NCBI GenBank assembly: GCA_023657425.1
Contig: JAGTJW010000001.1
Span: 1,302,001 to 1,366,000, forward strand
Direction: 5' to 3'
DNA length: 64,000 nucleotides
From: Ideonella sp. WA131b
GTDB taxonomy: Bacteria; Pseudomonadota; Gammaproteobacteria; Burkholderiales; Burkholderiaceae_C
Part shown: in pieces, positions 61,519 to 64,000 of the stretch
Layout: every line of letters begins with the position of its first letter
Position numbering within the stretch: position 1 is the stretch's first letter
Notes under the pieces: generated by a model
Database searches by the model: none
What the model saw: the letters and a program-made list of their open reading frames with translations, nothing else
What the model was told of the DNA's origin: nothing
Position numbers and translations under genes: made by a program

Positions 61519-61536
61519 GGGGGGGGGGGGGGGGGG
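61519..61536. repeat. 18-base homopolymeric G tract
   Basis: An uninterrupted run of 18 G on the plus strand (18 C in the direction of the UPF0149 gene), followed by AGGG. It lies in the 171-bp divergent gap between the UPF0149 gene (start at 61499) and mmsA (start at 61671). Its length is prone to slippage and could alter promoter or leader spacing. It is also a spot where sequencing may be inexact. Confidence 0.85.
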
Positions 61537-61670
61537 AGGGAAGCGTCGATGGTGGCAGACCCGGCGGCACCGCGTCCGGCGCCCTTGCCGCGGACGCCGG
61601 CTTTGGGGGCTTGACGGCAGCCCCATAAACTCACCGGTTTGGTGTTCATCACCGCCGCCGACCGACCGCC

Positions 61671-63203
61671 ATGGGTGCCCCAGAAGCCTACACGCACAAG
61701 CTCGACGTCACGCATTGGATCGGCGGCGCGCCGCAGCGCGGCAGCGGCAGCCGCTCGCAGACGGTCTGGAACCCGGCCACCGGCGCCGCCGCGCGCCGCG
61801 TGCTGCTGGCCGAGACCGCCGACGTCGACGCCGCCGTGGCTGCCGCACGGGCCGCGCAGCCGGCCTGGGGCGAGATGCCGCCCATCCGCCGCGCCCGTGT
61901 GCTCAACCGCTTCCTCGCGCTGATGAACGAGCACAAGGACACGCTGGCTGCGATGATCACCGCCGAACACGGCAAAGTGTTCTCCGACGCGCAGGGCGAG
62001 GTGATGCGCGGCATCGACATCATCGAGTTCGCCTGCGGCGCACCGACCCTGCTCAAGGGCGACCACACCGAGCAGGTCTCCACCGGCATCGACAACTGGA
62101 CGCTGCGCCAGCCGCTGGGCGTGGTGGCCGGCATCACGCCGTTCAACTTTCCGTGCATGGTGCCGTGCTGGATGTACCCGGTGGCGCTGGCCTGCGGCAA
62201 CGCCTTCATCCTCAAGCCCAGCGAGCGCGATCCGAGCCCCAGCCTCTTCATGGCCGAGCTGCTCAGGCAGGCCGGCTTGCCCGACGGCCTGTTCAACGTG
62301 GTGCAGGGCGACAAGGTCGCGGTCGACCGGCTGCTCGAGCACCCCGATGTGGCCGCCGTCAGCTTCGTCGGCAGCACGCCGATCGCCCAGCACGTCTACG
62401 AGACGGGCGCCCGGCACGGCAAGCGCGTGCAGGCCCTGGGCGGCGCCAAGAACCACCTGGTGGTGATGCCCGACGCCGATCTCACGCAGGCGGTCGACGC
62501 CTTGATCGGCAGCGCCTACGGCAGTGCCGGCGAGCGCTGCATGGCCATCAGCGTGGCCGTGCTGGTGGGCGACGTGGCCGAGCGCATCGTGCCGCTGCTG
62601 GCCGAGCGCGCCCGGGCGCTGAAGGTGAAGAACGGCCTGGAGCCCGACGCCGAGATGGGCCCCATCGTCACGAAGGAAGCGCGCGACCGCATCGAGGCCG
62701 CCATCGGCCGCGGTGTCGAAGAAGGCGCGCGGCTCGTCGTCGACGGCCGCAGCCTGCGAGTGCCCGGCCACGAAGGCGGGTTCTTCACGGGCGGCACGCT
62801 GTTCGACCACGTCACCCCCGCGATGGCGTTGTGGCGCGAGGAGATCTTCGGGCCCGTGCTGGCCTGTGTGCGCGTCGCCAGCCTGGACGACGCGCTGGCG
62901 CTGATCAAGGCGCACGCCTACGGCAACGGCGTGGCCTGCTTCACCCGAGACGGCGGCGTGGCGCGCGAGTTCGCGCGGCGGGTCGACGTGGGCATGGTGG
63001 GCATCAACGTGCCGATCCCGGTGCCCATGGCCTGGCACGGCTTCGGCGGCTGGAAAAAGAGCTTGTTCGGCGACCACCACGCCTACGGCGAGGAGGGCGT
63101 GCGCTTTTACACGCGGCAGAAGAGCATCATGCAGCGCTGGCCCGACCCGAACGCCGCGGCCGGTGCCGAGGGCGCCAGCTTCGTGATGCCCACGGCGCGC
63201 TGA
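61671..63203 (+). CDS. mmsA: Methylmalonate-semialdehyde dehydrogenase (CoA-acylating)
   Basis: 510 residues. MmsA oxidises methylmalonate semialdehyde to propionyl-CoA (and malonate semialdehyde to acetyl-CoA) in valine, beta-alanine and inositol breakdown. Aldehyde dehydrogenase motifs: [49 protein letters not shown] and the catalytic Cys290 in [13 protein letters not shown]. The [19 protein letters not shown] end is typical of MmsA. The other valine-pathway genes (mmsB and others) are not next to it here. Confidence 0.95.
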   Translation: MGAPEAYTHKLDVTHWIGGAPQRGSGSRSQTVWNPATGAAARRVLLAETADVDAAVAAARAAQPAWGEMPPIRRARVLNRFLALMNEHKDTLAAMITAEHGKVFSDAQGEVMRGIDIIEFACGAPTLLKGDHTEQVSTGIDNWTLRQPLGVVAGITPFNFPCMVPCWMYPVALACGNAFILKPSERDPSPSLFMAELLRQAGLPDGLFNVVQGDKVAVDRLLEHPDVAAVSFVGSTPIAQHVYETGARHGKRVQALGGAKNHLVVMPDADLTQAVDALIGSAYGSAGERCMAISVAVLVGDVAERIVPLLAERARALKVKNGLEPDAEMGPIVTKEARDRIEAAIGRGVEEGARLVVDGRSLRVPGHEGGFFTGGTLFDHVTPAMALWREEIFGPVLACVRVASLDDALALIKAHAYGNGVACFTRDGGVAREFARRVDVGMVGINVPIPVPMAWHGFGGWKKSLFGDHHAYGEEGVRFYTRQKSIMQRWPDPNAAAGAEGASFVMPTAR

Positions 63204-63226
63204 GAAGCCCTGAACCCGATGCCGAG

Positions 63227-63865
63227 ATGCCGTACGCCGCCCTCTCGCTGAGCGACGGGCTGGACGAGTTGCTGGCCGCCACCGCCGGCCCCGACGTCCT
63301 GCCCGAAGACGGGCTGCGCGCGGCGCGCCAGGCGGCGGCCTGGGCGGGCGAGCTCGGGCTCGAGGCTGAGGAGGTGCTCGCCGACGCCTGGGCCTGCACG
63401 CACCTGTCGCGGCTGGGCCGGCTGGCCGAGGTGCTGGAGCAGGGCCCTCGCGTGCTGGCGCGCTGGCCGGACGGGCTTCACGGCGAGCGGCGGCGCGAGT
63501 TGCTGCGCCACTTGACGCTGGCGGCCAGCGAGCTGGGGAGCTTCGGCGTGGCGCTGGACGCCGCCTACGAGCTGGCGGCGCTGGCGCAGGCCAGCGGTGC
63601 GCCGGACGACATGCTGGCCGGCAGCTTCCTGCTCGCGGCCACGCTGGAGCGCATGGGCGACTCCTGGCGGGCCCTGCGCCTGATGGGCGACGCCGTCGCG
63701 GCCTACGGCGCCCGGCCGCCCAGTCACGCGCTGCTGGTGGCCAGCAACGCCATCTGTGCCATCTGTGTGGGCCTGGCGCACCGGCTGCGCGATGCCGGCG
63801 ACGACGACGAACGCGCCACGCTGCTGGCCCAGGGCCGGCTGTGGGCGCCGGTGCGAACGTGTTGA
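63227..63865 (+). CDS. Helical-repeat protein, possibly truncated GGDEF protein
   Basis: 212 residues from ATG 63227. The chain is alpha-helical and Ala/Leu-rich with TPR-like pairs: LRAARQAAAWAGELGLEAEE, VLADAWACTHLSRLGRLAEV, ASELGSFGVALDAAYELAAL, SFLLAATLERMGDSWRALRL. It resembles the N-terminal half of TPR-GGDEF proteins of related bacteria (recalled, not searched). It ends abruptly with LLAQGRLWAPVRTC, and no GGDEF domain follows in any frame before the window ends, so truncation is likely. It lies 23 bp after mmsA. Confidence 0.5.
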   Translation: MPYAALSLSDGLDELLAATAGPDVLPEDGLRAARQAAAWAGELGLEAEEVLADAWACTHLSRLGRLAEVLEQGPRVLARWPDGLHGERRRELLRHLTLAASELGSFGVALDAAYELAALAQASGAPDDMLAGSFLLAATLERMGDSWRALRLMGDAVAAYGARPPSHALLVASNAICAICVGLAHRLRDAGDDDERATLLAQGRLWAPVRTC

Positions 63866-63955
63866 GTTCTGGCCGGTTTCGAAATGCTGAGGGGATCGCG
63901 GAGGGAGTGGCGTGATGCCGGCGCTGACGCGGCACGCAGTGGATGCCGGCGTGCT

Positions 63956-64000
63956 TCAGATCTCGGCGTGTGACTGGCCGCGGTAGCTCTTGCCTTCGAT
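63956..64000 (-). CDS. Partial open frame at the right edge
   Basis: The last 45 bases read on the minus strand as IEGKSYRGQSHAEI and a stop at 63956-63958. The balanced composition, unlike random GC-rich frames, hints at the C-terminus of a real gene that enters from beyond the window. Too short to identify. Confidence 0.25.
   Translation of the reverse strand: MEGKSYRGQSHAEI

Overview
The window is about 64 kb of very GC-rich, densely packed bacterial chromosome. A complete F1Fo ATP synthase operon in the order atpI-B-E-F-H-A-G-D-C, a recG-oxyR pair, queA-tgt, a bifunctional PutA beside an Lrp-type regulator, RlmJ, CnoX and many dispersed TTCGACAGGCTCAGCCCGAACG-type hairpin repeats all point to a betaproteobacterium of the order Burkholderiales, probably of the Rubrivivax/Leptothrix/Ideonella type. 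The genus is an inference from gene content and base composition only. No rRNA, tRNA or CRISPR array was found.

Left edge (1-4.3 kb): a small defence island on the minus strand. An AAA+ ATPase and a subtilisin-like protease form an IetAS-type anti-phage pair. It is followed by a stub of a type I restriction methylase (HsdM) and a gene resembling an AbiEi-type regulator that runs off the window, with AT-rich inverted repeats in front of it. From 4.6 to 8.2 kb come housekeeping genes: a MOSC protein, an Old Yellow Enzyme, RlmJ and a PPK2 kinase. At 8.4-9.4 kb lies a gene graveyard holding pieces of a chemoreceptor, an IS91-like transposase and a histidine kinase.

9.4-17.5 kb is the atp operon on the minus strand. 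The gap between atpD and atpC holds ten head-to-tail copies of an 83-bp hairpin unit that fill it exactly. 17.7-20.5 kb encodes a DsbD-like thiol reductant transporter and a redoxin. 20.5-26.8 kb is a minus-strand run (stand-alone aceE-like E1, aldose epimerase, SMP-30 lactonase, glpD). 26.8-37.9 kb carries a GNAT protein, a divergent cytochrome b561/cytochrome c' pair, queA-tgt separated by a second repeat array, recG-oxyR, a hybrid sensor kinase and prfC.

37.9-51.7 kb is more accessory. It holds three copies of a non-autonomous element (267 bp, 30-bp terminal inverted repeats, CTAG target duplication, two internal hairpins). Gene remnants lie beside two of them. Also here are a two-component system joined to a TonB-dependent receptor and a secreted protein, a flavin monooxygenase/SDR/formamidase cluster, and a ribbon-helix-helix/PIN toxin-antitoxin pair with an operator palindrome on its promoter. 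UbiA and ProC follow. The right part (51.8-63.9 kb) is mainly amino acid and carbon metabolism: glutamate dehydrogenase, CnoX, PutA with its regulator, a TetR regulator, an Hsp70-like protein, a UPF0149/TPR pair behind an 18-G tract, MmsA, and a helical-repeat protein that may be truncated.
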